Assembly (NCBI GenBank): GCA_026225945.1
Contig: JAMJFZ010000597.1
Location: forward strand, 6,714,001-6,778,000
DNA: 64,000 nucleotides
Direction of reading: 5' to 3'
Source: Cricetomys ansorgei
Taxonomy: Eukaryota; Chordata; Mammalia; Rodentia; Nesomyidae
Below the pieces are notes generated by a model. That model saw only the letters and a program-made list of their open reading frames with translations. It was not told where the DNA came from and ran no database searches. Within the stretch, counting starts at the first letter, position 1, and each line of letters begins with the position of its first letter. Below are positions 12,216 to 24,450 of this stretch, one piece after another. The position numbers and the translations under genes were made by a program.

Positions 12216-13094
12216 CATGCTCAGGTGCTCTTATGAGGGGAACAGTGGGCAGGAAAGCTGGAAAGAGTCAGATGCTGTATGTTTAGAGGTTCGGGGATAC
12301 AAGAAGAGGGTCAGAGACAATGATGAGGCAGATTGCCAAGGTGTTTGTTGTCAGCAAGGCCTAGGGCTGCAGAATCACAGGTGAATCTCAACTATAGTCT
12401 GGACAGAAAGGAGGAAGAGGAGGCCCCCAGGGAGGGGCAGCAGGACCTCTTCTGATAGTGATGCTGTGCACTATTGGAGCACAGCCCCTGAACTGCAAGG
12501 TCCCATCCTGATATCTGTAGAAAGCAGGGTGTAGGATGGGGGTGCGGGGTGGGGTGGGGAGTGAAAGCCAGACCTGCTCATTTGGCAGACCTAGGAGCTT
12601 TTCAGCCTGATTACTTTCAAAAGCTGTTTTCGCACGGAGACCCAAGTGTGACTCCTCCCCCACCCCAAATGCTGTGGCAATCGCTGTTTTTCCTCGAAAA
12701 TTGGACCCATGTGGGTTCTGTGTGGTTCTGTTTTTATAGCCTTATTACCTTGTCCTCACAGTGTAAGAAACTTCACTCCGTCTTTAAGCTTTGCTGTGAC
12801 AATTGGTTCTTAAAAGGCACAGAGTGTCTCATCGCTGGGTGGTGCTGTCTGTGGCGGTACTTCCTGCACGCCCCACACACGCTTCTCTGCCGCCACTTGG
12901 GTCTCTGATCATTGGCAATTTACTGAGAACTCTAGGTAACTCTCAACTCTCACTAAATGGTTGGCTGATTGCTTCCAGGAGAGTTTGTGCTTGTGAACAT
13001 CCAGTCAGCTCTTCCTTTCTTATGTCGTCCTCTGAAGCCCAGACTGGGCCTCTGAGTTGATAACAGAGCAGTTAGCATTTGGGAACCTGACCTG

Positions 13095-13510
13095 TTTCCA
13101 GGGAAGAGATTTCTGTTCATGATCTTAATAATTCCTAACCCTTCTGAGTAGGTACTATGCCTCCCCCCTTTTACAGAGAAATTGAGTCATAAAAGGATAG
13201 AAAGGGCTGGGGAGATGGCTCAGGAGGCAAAATGCTTGAAGACCTGAGTTAGACCCCCAGATCCCATGTAAAAAAGCTAGTCATGGTGGCTTCCAATGAT
13301 AATCTTAGTGCTGTTGGGGCTGGCTAGCCAGCTTAGCATATTTGACAAGTTGACCCTGTCTCAAAAAAACAAGGTGAATGGGAACCAGTGGAACTTGCAC
13401 ACACTGGGCTCCTGTACACACACACACACACACACCTAGACAACCTTGCCTCAGATCGCATAGCTAGGAAATGGGCTTCACCAGTCTTTCTGTCCTGTAA
13501 GGAATGCACG
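13095..13510 (-). repeat. MIR interrupted by a younger SINE
   Basis: The left MIR part (13095-13203) ends in 'gagaaattgagtcataaaag'. The right part (about 13437-13510) resumes at 'ccttgcctcagatcgcatag', where the MIR consensus continues. The intervening 230 bases are a separate SINE. Confidence 0.65.
13204..13436 (+). repeat. SINE B3-type inserted in a MIR
   Basis: It starts with the head 'ggggctggggagatggctca', has 'agctagtcatggtggcttcc', 'gaccctgtctcaaaaaaaca' and a CA-rich end. No clean target duplication is visible. Confidence 0.75.
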
Positions 13511-14247
13511 TACTTTATCCACTTAATAAATGATTGAGTACAGCATGCTGGGAACTGTTCTTGATCTGAGGAATACAGCAGAGGAAGCAAAGGGGAGAAA
13601 AATCCCACTTCTAGCACAGACGTGAGTGGAAACTTACTGGGTCCGTGACTGGGAGAGAGGATGTAGGATGTCTTCACAGTCATTGAACTCTGGAATGGGG
13701 GTTGACTGGCTCCTGTCCCCTGTTCTTGTGTTGGCACCAGTCTTGCTGCCTGTAGATAAGCTGCCCTCCTCTGAGGGCACAGCTGCTGGCAGCCCCAGCT
13801 TACAACTTTTTGGGGAGGGGGGTCCTTTTTCTGCATCTGGCTATCCATTCTAGAGGAAGGCTCTGATTGCCTTGGATTGGAGGCTGTGCCTCTCTTTTGG
13901 GCCAGTCACTGACGGGCCATGGAGGGAAGTGTTCCTATCCTGTCACACAAGCAGCCCGTTTAAGAAGATGTGCATTCGGACAGACAAAATGAATTTGTCA
14001 TGGCTTACTCTAACAGGTTTTAAAGACTGTATTCTACAATAGTGCAGGGATTCTTTGTTTAGGCTTTATTAGAACTAGCTCAGATCCTGTATGGAGTAGC
14101 GATTGGGAATCTGTGTGTAGAGGTGTCTGAGATGGTTTGGAGGCTACTGTAGAGGCTCCGAGGAGGGCTGCTGGGCCCCAGCTATGGCTCCTGAGTGATT
14201 GCATTTGAATTTTACCTTCAGTTATGGTGTCAGTAGGCGGTGTATGG

Positions 14248-14463
14248 CAATGTTTCTGAACCTGTGAGTTGCAATACCTTTTGGGGGGGGGGTCACTTAA
14301 GATTATCTGCATATCAGATATTTACGTTATGTATGATTCATACCAGTAGCAAAATTACAGTTATGAAGCTGCAACGGAAATAATTTTATGGTTGGGCATC
14401 ACTACAACATGAGGAACTGTATTAAAGGGTCGCACTCAGCATTAGGAAGGTTGAGAACCACTG
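14248..14463 (-). mobile_element. URR1-like non-autonomous hAT DNA transposon
   Basis: The ends are inverted repeats: left 'caatgtttctgaacct' and right 'aggttgagaaccactg', the reverse complement of the canonical CAGTGGTTCTCAACCT. The interior includes 'cagatatttac', 'aaaattacagttatgaag' and 'catgaggaactgtattaaag', as in rodent URR1 elements. It encodes no protein. It would have been moved by a hAT-family transposase supplied in trans. Confidence 0.8.
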
Positions 14464-15608
14464 TTGTAGAGACAAAAAGGTAAATAAGACTCAGTGACCA
14501 GCTGGAGGCTGAAAGAAGAGAGGTTTAAGAAAGATCTGCACTCCTGGGAGGGTAGGTATTCACACTCTGGAAGCAACACTGATTTTTGGAAGTCCATAAG
14601 TAGTGGCAGGTTCCATATACCTCATGCTTCTTGAGACCGTGACTGGTGACTTCACAGCTGGAAAGGGACACAGACTGACTGTCTCTCACTCCCTTCAGAA
14701 TGTTTCCTTTCTTCAAGAAGTCAGAGAATCTGAGCATCAGGACTGCCAGGCAAAAGAGGGATGATCAATGGTGAGGGGGGCATTGGCCTGGAGACCTTGC
14801 TTGCCCTGTCATCTGCACCTGGGCCTGTAGGTTTAGGAGATGCCTGTCTCTCTGGCATCCTTGCTAGGAAGACTTTGAAGGATTTAAGCAAAGTGACCTG
14901 ATATGACTCATGTAGTAACAGACTTGTTCCTCTAATGAGAATCTGCTATGGTTATCGGTGTGAATGGCCCTGAGGGTAGCGGTGAGGACCCCATTAGGAA
15001 GCTGTTGTAACAGCAGAGGAGGTGATGCAAGATGGCCATGCTAATACGTGAGGATGTGCAAATGAGTTTGGGTGAGGATTGAGTGTGGAGGGAAAGGGAA
15101 AGCCTGAGATTGTCAGCTGGAAAAGTCCCCTCATACTGAGATGCTGACACTTTGCCAGGAGCAAGTCTGGGGAGGTTAGAGTCTGTGTTAGATGTGCTGA
15201 GTTTGAGATACCCAGTATGGTCCACATAGAGCTCTGCGCACTTGACCTCTGACCTGAGCATATCAATTGACTACCGGTCAAAGGAGAATCCCTGGTTGGG
15301 AGAAAAATCTGGGTGTCAGGTACAGAGGTGATATTTGAATCAGACTAGAGAGAAGTAGGCCCTGAGGCCTCTGATAGAAGACCTGGCAAGATAAGAAAAA
15401 GCAAAAAGAATGAGCCAGTGACATGAGGAAAGAACCAAGAAAGTGTGCAAGCCTCGGCAGGAGACTGGCAGGATAAAGTGGTAATTAACCGAGCTGCGAG
15501 TGGGGACTAGGACATGACCAGGGATCCAGTAGCCTGAAGGGCAGGTGGGTGGCGGTCATGTGTTCATCTAAGTTTTACCTTACAGATAGGTTCAAGTTCC
15601 TGCCCCAA

Positions 15609-15609
<1 letters not shown>

Positions 15610-15639
<30 letters not shown>
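15610..15639 (+). repeat. (GT)n microsatellite
   Basis: A pure GT run of about 15 units. Confidence 0.95.
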
Positions 15640-15715
15640 ATTTAAGATGGATTGAAATGAATCTGAAAAAGATGTGAATATAGTACCATGGTAGTGTTCA
15701 ATAGTGTATTCACTC

Positions 15716-15746
15716 TTTCATTCATTCATTCATTCATTCATTCATG
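15716..15746 (+). repeat. (ATTC)n microsatellite
   Basis: About seven ATTC units; the flank resembles the end of an L2/MIR-type repeat. Confidence 0.9.
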
Positions 15747-16772
15747 CTTTACTAAGACTTTCTGGTTCCAGGGGCTTAGCTATAGTTTCCATTCTACAGA
15801 TGAAGAGAGTTCTGTAGGTGGATGGTGACAGTGATTGTACAATATGAACATATGGAATACTGCCAAGCTGTTTATTGCCAAATGGTTGAGATTATGAACT
15901 TTATTTTATATGTATTTCACTACAGTTTAAGGAAGAATCCACCTGAGGGGGCATTATGAACCTGGTATGGGCTCTGATGTTGGAATGGATGGCATCAGTA
16001 GGTGCTCAAGGCAGTAGAAGACGATATCCAACCAGAGGGGACGCCGATCGGGCCTCTGTGTTTGGGGATTCACTGTCTGTCCTGTCCTTCTGGACAGCAG
16101 GGTCCATTTGGGGAATCCAGGAGAGCTGAGGCTGCTAAGTAAGGCTGGGCCAGTTGGTACAGGCCTGATATCCTGGCTTTGATTCTGGGAGCCTCTGAAG
16201 GTTTCTGCCCAGGGGCGTGTCATTGCCAAGGTGTGCCTTTAGATTAGTCTCATTAATCCTTCTGGAAAACTATTGCCTATTCAAAGCAATGGGACGGAGG
16301 GCATGCATTCTACGTGAAAACCATGTTCAAGCAGACATTCAGAACCCAGGCATGTGGTAATGAATGGAATGAGTTGTTTTCCCATTCACTTTACACATTT
16401 ATTGAGGACCATCTAAATGCCTGTGGAGATCTAGACAGTGGATTCAAGCGGTAGGTTGAGTTCCACAAATCTCCCCAAAAACCTGTAGTTCAGAACCCTC
16501 TTACCACCAAATAAGAAATCCTGCCATATATAGCGTGTCATGTGTTACCACAGACATGTTACCAGCATTCCATGGAAGCTGAAAGGGTGGGTACCCGGGA
16601 TGTCAGGGAGGCCTCTAGGCCAATGAGTTTGTAGGGTAAGCTGGGGTTTTCTAGACAGAAGCAGACTGGCAGCCTAGGAGGATGGTTAGCCAACACTTAA
16701 TGCATAGCACCAGTTGGAAGAAAACATGGAATGTTCTCTTTCAGAGCTAAGTTTTTATTTCTTTGCTTTCAG

Positions 16773-16845
16773 GTGGTGTTGGCTACAGTGTATGCTTTTG
16801 GAACCAAACTTTAGGTCTCAAATGTGGAACCCTATGCCTTCATTG
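16773..16845 (+). other. Candidate 5'-UTR exon (73 nt)
   Basis: The stretch has the form of an internal exon. Upstream is a long pyrimidine tract ending in 'tttatttctttgctttcag', with a possible branch sequence (gctaag) about 25 nt before the AG. Downstream is a strong donor, TTG followed by gtaagttt. No repeat is recognisable inside it. It carries three ATGs in one frame (16792, 16822, 16834), all in weak Kozak context, and that frame is open to its last base. The exon ends exactly on a codon boundary of that frame. Counting it and the 43769 candidate as leader exons makes the bHLH exon number 8, the mouse numbering I recall. It could equally be a decoy, since splice-like pairs occur by chance in 64 kb. 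Confidence 0.45.
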
Positions 16846-17867
16846 GTAAGTTTGTTTAATGCTTTTTTACCAAATGATGCAGTTGAGGTTGTGTTTGGGA
16901 TGAAGGGTGAGGTTGTTGTCATTGCAGGTGCTCTGTGGGGTTACGAAGTATGTGGGGTACCAGAGGCAGAAAGGAAAGAGATTTCACTCTAGTTTCTGTG
17001 GCTGGGGTAGACAGAGTTGAGAGGAGGAGGAGCCAAGGGCTGGGGTGGGTGCTGCTGACCTCACAGACAAGTGGTGCTTTGGCTTTACCTCGGAAGAAAA
17101 CATGCATGGAAAGAGTCCAGGGATGAAATAAGGTTTTCTGTGGGAAAACACGGGAACATGGATATGGGCTGTAAAGAAAGTGGCTCCTCCACAGACCAGC
17201 AGGAACAAAGCCTTGTCGGAAGCAGCCATGGATAAGACCTTAGGTGGGCGCTACTGCCGTCTGACTGTTACAGTCCAGGTCAGAACACTTGTTCTATGAA
17301 GGACAAGATACTAAAGATTTTTGGCTTCTAGAGTTTCTGGCCTCTATCAGAGCTACTCAGCTCTGCTTTGGTAACCTGAAAGCAGCCAGAATGCCAGGAT
17401 GCTGTGTAAATGAGGGACATGGCTGTGCTGTAGTAAGACCTCATCTGTAGAAACGGGGAAGGCTGGATTTGACCTGTGGTCTGTAGTCTCGTCAGCTCCT
17501 CTTCTGGACCCCAAGTGCTAGCTAAGGCACTAAGGCGTTCTTTTCAAGGCAGTGGGAATTTGTTTAAGTAACACTGAGTGAAGAAGTGACAGAAGTGACA
17601 TCTTAGGGAGCATTCATCTGATGGCTGGACAGGAGGTGGTGGTAGTAATACATACATGCTGTCATGCGGTCAATGGCAGGTGCACAGTCGATGGGAGAGT
17701 GCCTGGAAAGAGCCCATCTGATTTTCAGTCTTATTAGAATCTAAAGATAGGAGTCAAAGAAGGTGAAAGTTGAAATTTGGTGTTTCATAACGGTGTCATC
17801 AACCGAGGCATAGGCACTGGGCCTGGAAAGAGATAGTCGATTTGGTATTGATTAGTTGAGTGCCATG

Positions 17868-17930
17868 CTCAGGACTGAACCCAGGCCTTCATGCATATTA
17901 GACAAATCCTCAACCACTGAACTTCACCCC
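17868..17930 (-). repeat. ID-like SINE fragment
   Basis: It shows 'gctcaggactgaacccaggc' and 'caaccactgaacttcacccc', the reversed tRNA-like unit. Confidence 0.5.
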
Positions 17931-18095
17931 CCACTTCTGACATTGTTTTCAGGTATATTGAATTAAGGCAACAGTGGCTCATCCATAGGAAATGTCCAGT
18001 TTATAGTTGGTGATGCAGGAATGAGGCCTGAATGGAGACAGTTATGTCTAGAGACATAGAATGGACATCACAGTTTGGTTGTAAGCCTTAGCTTT

Positions 18096-18121
18096 TAATG
18101 GCTGAGCCATCTCTCCAGCTC
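18096..18121 (-). repeat. Tip of a B2/B3 SINE
   Basis: Only the reversed head remains: 'ggctgagccatctctccagc'. Confidence 0.5.
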
Positions 18122-18724
18122 CATACTGTAGTTAGGAGTAAGTGGAGGGCTGAGCTTTGGAAAACGTACATAACTTGGGGTTGGAGGAAGAAGGTGAGAG
18201 GCACCTAGAGGCCAAGGAAAAGGGTACTTATGTGCCAGAGGAGCCTATCCTGTAGCTCTGAGGCAGGCCAAACATGTTGTGACCAGTCCTTCTTGCCTTC
18301 CTCGGAGCTGATTGTGTTGGCGCTTGTGTGTACACTGGGCTTCTGATTGTGTTCTTAGGCTGGCTTTGAGGTGTGGTATCCTAACTCTGCTGCAACTTGC
18401 ACCATCGGAATCCAGCCTGGGTTTGGACTCTTGCCGTGAGACGAGATGCGATCGGTTGGGGAAAATAATTGGATTTGCATAAAATTGAGGAGAAAATAGA
18501 AAAACCAGAGTTAAAATCAGACTTACTGTAAAAGTCTGGACAAGTGTGTGGGATTTGAGATTATTCCTCAGGTCACTGACCAGTTTGCTTTCTCTGCATC
18601 TTGAGCATGTGCTCTATAGTTGGAATTCTCAGTACTTTTTAACTTGGTTTGTATAAAGGTAGCAGTTAGAGATGGAGCAACAGAGGCAGTGAGTTTATGT
18701 ACCAGTTGAGCCACCATTGACTGG

Positions 18725-18905
18725 GACCCTCATCCTATATCAAGTAAAGTGCTAAGTCCTCCATGTGCATCATTTCATTTCAACTTTGCATGACCTCTGT
18801 TGGGAGAGTTAGTGTTCCGGTCTCAGCAATAAGGAAATCCAGTCACTAAGAAGTTTAATATCCTGTCCAGAGGAACAAGGGATTGGAACCTACTTCTGCA
18901 TGACC
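18725..18905 (-). repeat. MIR
   Basis: Reversed MIR blocks: 'gtgctaagtcctccatgtgc', 'atcatttcatttcaacttt', 'aggaaatccagtcactaaga' and 'gggattggaacctacttc'. Confidence 0.6.
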
Positions 18906-19380
18906 CTGGATGTGTGCTGTTTTGCTTTCTCTTAGTTCAGTCTGGGATTTCTTCTCCCACTTACATAGCAATAGAAGGAGTCAGATTAACAATTGAGAGC
19001 ATAGAGTGGGTGTTCACACTTCTTAGGAGCCTGTTAAAAGGGTGAGAAACATTACAAATCTGAAAAAGATGACGATCAAACCACAAGCACTTAATACTTG
19101 CCCAGGAAGATTGTTTTCAATTGGAAAAAGTGGTGGCTCTGGGTTCGGAGACGGAGGCAGGAGAGTGGAATTCCAGGACTGGCTCTGTGGTGATCGTGGC
19201 ATAATTTTTCTATGAATGCTTGGTATTCGGCTCTGCTTATCTCCAGCAACAAGCTACAAAGGCAGGTCCCATTTTGTTTTCTCACCAAGTCCCAGCATCT
19301 AGCACAGTCCGGCATGGAGTGTGTCACATGCTAATTATTTGTTGTTTCCAGTGAGCCAGGTGACATTGGATACTGACCTA

Positions 19381-19697
19381 GTTACTTTTCTATTGCTGTG
19401 ATAAAACACCATGACCAAACAACTTATAAAAGAAAGTGTTTAATTTGGGGCATGGAACATGGCAACAGAAAGTGCATTGGAACAGTAGCTGAGAACTTGT
19501 ATCTTGAGAAACAACCACCAGGCAGAGAGCGCTAACTGGGAATGACATAGGCTTTGAATCCTCAAAGTCCACCCTGAATGTCACACCTCCTCCAACAAGG
19601 CCACACCTCCTAATCCTTCCCAGACAGTTCCACCAACTGGGAGCCAAATTTTCAAATATATGAGACTGTGGGGCCCATTCTCATTCAAACCAACACA
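19381..19697 (-). repeat. Rodent medium-reiteration repeat, antisense copy
   Basis: It opens with 'tattgctgtgataaaacacc', passes 'ctcctccaacaaggccacac' and 'ctcctaatccttcc', and ends at 'cattctcattcaaaccaaca'. The opening is shared with the copy at 26610, while the right half differs, as expected for subfamilies. Confidence 0.7.
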
Positions 19698-20339
19698 GTG
19701 CTCAGCCTCTGTGTGACACAGTTACTGAGGTGACACAGGACGGAGTCTCTGTCTTCACTAGGAGACAACAGCATGTCTAGAACACCAGGGATGCTCATGG
19801 TGAGATGTAACGTGAGGTAGAATAGAGAGTGAGGGGCTGATGGGTCAGGTAGGGTGGGCAGGGAAGGCCTCTCCTACACGCAAAGGGGGAGCCTGTGTGG
19901 AGACCTACAGAAGCTCTTAGGAGGGGTGTGGGTTTGTCAGCTGAGCTCTCCACACGCCCACCTGGTCTTGCTCTTGATTGCGTTGCCTTTGCTCCCTCCG
20001 TCAAGAAGCTCCTGAGGTCTCTCTGGCTGTGCTCAGCCTTCTGGCCCTGGGACCCTCTTCAGCCTGCTCGTCCCCTGCCTGTTTCCCATCTTTAGTGTCA
20101 AGTTCTGCTTGGCCCCTTCTTTGTCTCCCTCTGTTCCTCTGGATGAGCTCATCTCTTTGTCCTGAAGACCTGTAGACCTGCCTCACAGCCAGGGTTTGCC
20201 CAGTCTCCCAACACCTGCCATCCCCCTCTCTGGGTGCCCCTGGCCTGGCTTCTTCTTCACTTCTACACACATCCTTGGCGTGTCCTTTCCCTCAGCTGTC
20301 TTATCCAGTGTCTCCCATGTTCTTATAATTTGTGAGTTC

Positions 20340-20527
20340 TTTATTATTTTATTTTATTCCCCCCCCCTTTCTCTGTATTCATGTACACGTATGCATGCAT
20401 GTATGAAGGTCAGAGGACAATTCTTGAGAATCTGTTCTCTTCTCCCACAATGGGACTGAGGAATCAAATCAGGTTATCAAGGTCTGTGTGGCAGGTACCT
20501 TTACCTGCTGAGTCATCTCATTGGTCC
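20340..20527 (-). repeat. SINE B3-type
   Basis: Reversed SINE with T-rich left end, 'gaaggtcagaggacaattct', 'gcaggtacctttacctgctg' and the head 'agtcatctcattggtcc'. Confidence 0.7.
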
Positions 20528-20631
20528 TTGTCATCTATTTTTCTTCTCTTACCCCACAGCTTTGTTTAAGACTCATCATTTGCAAGGGAGATCAACCCCT
20601 CTCTCTCTTTCTCCTATATCCATCCGTCTAT

Positions 20632-20635
20632 CATC

Positions 20636-20694
<59 letters not shown>

Positions 20695-20706
20695 GTCGAT
20701 CTATCT
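20632..20706 (+). repeat. (ATCT)n microsatellite
   Basis: About 16 nearly perfect ATCT units followed by one CTGTCG interruption. Short YLSI-type frames here are artefacts. Confidence 0.95.
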
Positions 20707-21216
20707 TTCCTCCGATCCTGATCACGGTTATCCTACCCTTCTTTCTCCTTCTTCACTAGTTCACACTCCTGTCAGTTCAGTACTGTGTTTCTAACTCACA
20801 CATCTCATATAGCTTTCTTCTACGTAAACCTCTTCACAGGATCCTCCATGGCTTTGGAGTAAAAGCCAAGCCCTTTCCAGAGCCTGTGGTCTTCCTGTTA
20901 CTTGGTTACTTAGCCAGTTGCCACATTCTCACAGTTCCAACCTCAGTCCAGCCACCAGTGACCTCTACTTCTGGTATCTTTGCCAGCTCCAGTTCTCTCC
21001 TGGGAATGACCTGGCCACTACTCCCCACCTAGGGACACAGTTCCAGTTTCCTCTGTTCTACCGGACACCCCCTCATTTCCTCCCCAGACCTGGAGCTGAC
21101 CTTCCTCCTGCCTCCCAGAATACCCTGCATGGCTCTGTGGTGCATAAGGCACTTAAAGGAGAGCTGTTGACTTACTATTATGCTCAGTAAACTGAGCTTT
21201 TTAAGGGTGGAGAATG

Positions 21217-21218
<2 letters not shown>

Positions 21219-21253
<35 letters not shown>
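21219..21253 (+). repeat. (CA)n microsatellite
   Basis: A pure CA run of about 17 units. Confidence 0.95.
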
Positions 21254-21255
<2 letters not shown>

Positions 21256-22164
21256 CTCCTTCTTCATTCCGAGCCAGCACAGTGCACCTGGCTCAGGAAG
21301 TGTTTGTTGAAAGAGTGTGGATGGCAGAGTCTGTTTGCACAGCTAAACAACAGATTTGTAATGTGATTGGATGTACCTGGAATTGGAAGTTCATTGGTGG
21401 TTGAATTTGATGGGGCTAGTCCTTTTCTTAGCCTCAAGTGCTGGGCAGATTGTTCCAGGTTGGAGTGTGTGGCTACCTTGTGTTTGCTGACATTCTGTGA
21501 CTTTGGGGGCGTTTATTCTCTATGATCTTTGCCTCAGACTTTCAGTTCTATTTTGTTGTTGTTCATGGAATAATACAATTCCAAATGAAAAATAATCCAT
21601 CAAGGAATTCTCTGGATTGAAGTCCACCCAACTTGATTTTGGACAAATCTCAAATATCCTAAATTAGCCCAGTATTGATTCTTGCCAACTTCTATCTGGG
21701 AGTCTTTTCCCTTAGTCTGGCTGGAGGGCGTGGATCCCTAGTCACCCTCTGTGGATGTCGATGCTAAGGACTTCCTTACTACATCTGGAGTCTTGTGACA
21801 TACTCAGTGAGCGTATACTGAGGAGTGGCATGAACTTGTCAAGGCTCCGACCAGGCATCCTGGGCATGTGTCTGCATTCCCTCTGGGAGCTCACACAGTG
21901 AGCTTTATAGTTTATAACAAATCAATGCACATTTTTCTTTCTTTCTTTTGGTGGTGGCAGAGGGGGGTGGGGGTTTCAGCTCCATGCTTGTCTCCTTCAC
22001 TTCCTTCTTCTGTGTAGATCTGGATGATGTGCCAAGAATCCATCTTTTATCTGTGCTCACAGTAAGCTGGGAAAGCTTCCCAGAAGAGAGTTGTTCTAGA
22101 AGAGAGTTGTTCTAGGTTCTGAGGTATCTTACTGTCCAGGGTGCCCAAATAGGCTCTCAGTTGC

Positions 22165-22320
22165 TTTCCTATCAGCCTGTGGGCTTATCAGACTGCCTCC
22201 CATTCAGGGACTTTCCACAGCTGCTCCCTCTGCCTGGAAAGCATTGTCTTCCTGCTTTGCCCCTCCCACATCTGTGTGCCCCTGAATCTCAGCTTATACA
22301 GAGGAAAGCCTTCCCTGATA
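22165..22320 (+). repeat. L2 LINE 3' region
   Basis: The block 'agctgctccctctgcctgga' followed by 'ggaaagccttccctgata' is the typical L2 3' sequence. Related pyrimidine-rich text upstream (about 20800-21150) may belong to other L2 pieces. Confidence 0.6.
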
Positions 22321-22342
22321 AGAAAGCTGGTCTCTCTGTGGC

Positions 22343-22483
22343 AAAAAAAACCAACCAAACAAACAAACAAAAAACCAAAAAACAAAACAAAAAACCAAAA
22401 CCAAAACAAAACCTAACAATCTGGTTTTGGTACTGGGGATTGAACCTAAGGCCTTCACACACTAGGCAAGCTCTCCAGCCCTT
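22343..22483 (-). repeat. A-rich tract plus ID-like SINE
   Basis: A CCAAA/CAAAC-rich stretch is followed by a reversed ID unit: 'gtactggggattgaacctaa' and 'aggcaagctctccagccctt'. Confidence 0.6.
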
Positions 22484-24159
22484 AGCTAACCCCTCAGCTC
22501 AGAGGGCTAGGTCTAACCATCACTTCTTCCATGTCATTGCCCAACCCTGATTGATAGCTCAATGTGTGTCTAATATTGCTATAGTTCTTGATTGAGAGCT
22601 ACTGCATGAGGGGCTCAGACAGTGTCAACTGAGGTACTATTGTGACTACTCAGAAGATAACATGTGGACACTGAGGCTTAGACTGAATCTGGCAGTGAGG
22701 AGGCTAGTCCCTACTACCAGGCTGCTGGTGTGTGCTTGTGCCCATTTTTCTATGGCCTGTGTCATGTGTGCCAGTAACCCAGCAATCTTCCTCCTCCTTC
22801 TCTTCCTGCTCACCAGCATTTATCACAGAGGTCATCTTACATTTATTTGTGTGGTTATTGGGCTAATGGCTGTTTGTTCCTATGTTGGGCAGCTCTTACG
22901 AGCCCCAGGATGGCAACAGTATCTAAAACTCGTAATAGGTGCCCCACACCATGTTGCTTGACAGCCTAAGGGACCAGTCACTCTCCCATGGAGTCTCCCT
23001 TCCCCTTGTCTGGGTGCTGACTGTAAGACTCTCCATTCAGTGGAACTTCCTTGTGCTGTGCCATGGAATTAGCCCCAAGCCTTACTTCCTGGGATCTGCT
23101 TTAGAGCCATCTGCTAAGGAAGTATCTAGGCTTGGTGGAGTCTATCCCTGCTGCCCCTTTTTGTCCTTTGTCTACCCTGGATTCCCTCATTTTTTTGTTT
23201 GTTTGTTTGTTTTGTTTTGTAATGAAAGGGGCCATTGGGCCTCCTAGGACAGGGACTGGTGTCTGGACCTGCATACGCTCCCGAGGATGACTGGTCATGC
23301 GGGTCATAATGACCTGTGTGCCTGCCATCCTTGTCCTTCTGGAGCTCATCAGGACCTGGAACAGCCCTGGCTTTAGTGTCTGTGGTCTCAGGGTTCTGCA
23401 GAAAGGGTAAGGGAGAAACTGCTTCATAGTACAGATGTGTGTGCTGGTGATGCAGGTGTGCATGCTGCTACTCCTGCTGCTGTGTGTTTTCCTTGCATAA
23501 TTTATCACTCAGCAACATTTCTTCCTCTCGGGGGACTAATGTGCCACTTTGAATAACAGATACACCATAGCTCCTGGATAAAGAAATATTTCCTCCTTGC
23601 CCAGTCAGAAGGCACCCTCCTTCCTGCTTTGGCACCTCTTCGGCCACTGGCTTATGTGACCATCAGGACCCTCTTCCCAGAGCCCAGTGATATGAAAACT
23701 TGATGTAGACTCCAAGCAACTACTCAGGGACTGGTTCCCAGGGGAAGCTGGGTTCCCTAGGGCACTTTACCAGGCTGTTAGGGCCTTTTAAGGCCAGCCT
23801 GGCTCAAGTCCAAATGACTCACACAGTTATTTAGTGAGGAAAACAAAAACAGAAATGGCTCCTGACCAGATGAGGAGAGTGGACAGTGGGAGCAGGGAAG
23901 AGGGGTGATAGCCCAGATCTGAGCACATTTGTGGGCTGCAGACTGAGCTGGGCTAAAGTGCAGATAGACTCCAAGGGGTCTCCTTCAAAGAGCACCTGGC
24001 ACCCTGGCCCCAGGCTCTGGATGCAGGCCTGCTTTGGGATGTCATCTCTGTTGGGACCTAAGGCAAACCCTCAGGCTGTTCCTTTCTGTAGGTGGGATCA
24101 TAAGAGAAGTACCCTTTGTGTGACTCTCATGTGTAGAAAACACCAGCTATTTAGTAAAG

Positions 24160-24450
24160 CAGCTCTCAACTTTTGGGTCCTGACCCCTTTGGAGGTTGAA
24201 CGACCCTTTCACAGGGGTAGCCTAAGACCATCTCTATATCAGATATTTACATCACGATTTATAACAGCAAAATTACAGTTATGAAGTAGCAATGAAAATC
24301 ATTTTATGATACCTAAAACTGAAGTTTTAGTGGTCACCTAAACATGAGGTGTTTATGTTAATGTTTAGAGGTCACCTAAACATCAGGGGTCACCATAACA
24401 TAAGGAACTGTATTAAAGAGTCACAGCATTAGGAAGGTTGAGAACTACTG
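24160..24450 (-). mobile_element. URR1-like hAT element with internal duplication
   Basis: Same family as 14248. Left end 'cagctctcaacttttgggtc', right end 'aggttgagaactactg', and shared interior 'cagatatttac' and 'aaaattacagttatgaag'. It is longer because a 'gtcacctaaacatnaggngt' segment occurs twice (about 24331-24352 and 24371-24392). Non-coding. Confidence 0.8.

Larger units (their letters stand above)
1..16772 (+). other. Presumed 5' intron of Bmal1 (left part)
   Basis: No coding region is seen. The stretch holds old repeats: L2-like ends near 1256, two head-to-tail copies of a rodent repeat (1705-2398), B3/B4 SINEs (2428, 3386, 6775, 9974), MIRs (4640, 6130, 10190, 11985, 13095), a large tetranucleotide array (7645-7906), a URR1-like element (14248) and short GT and ATTC arrays. 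Between them is unique, CpG-poor sequence. All open frames here are short and have no family resemblance. A repeat-poor, AT-rich block at about 10790-11150 is a possible conserved element. Confidence 0.6.

Noticed and set aside
14248..14463. Palindromic ends suggesting a regulatory hairpin
   Set aside because: They are the terminal inverted repeats of a hAT-type element.
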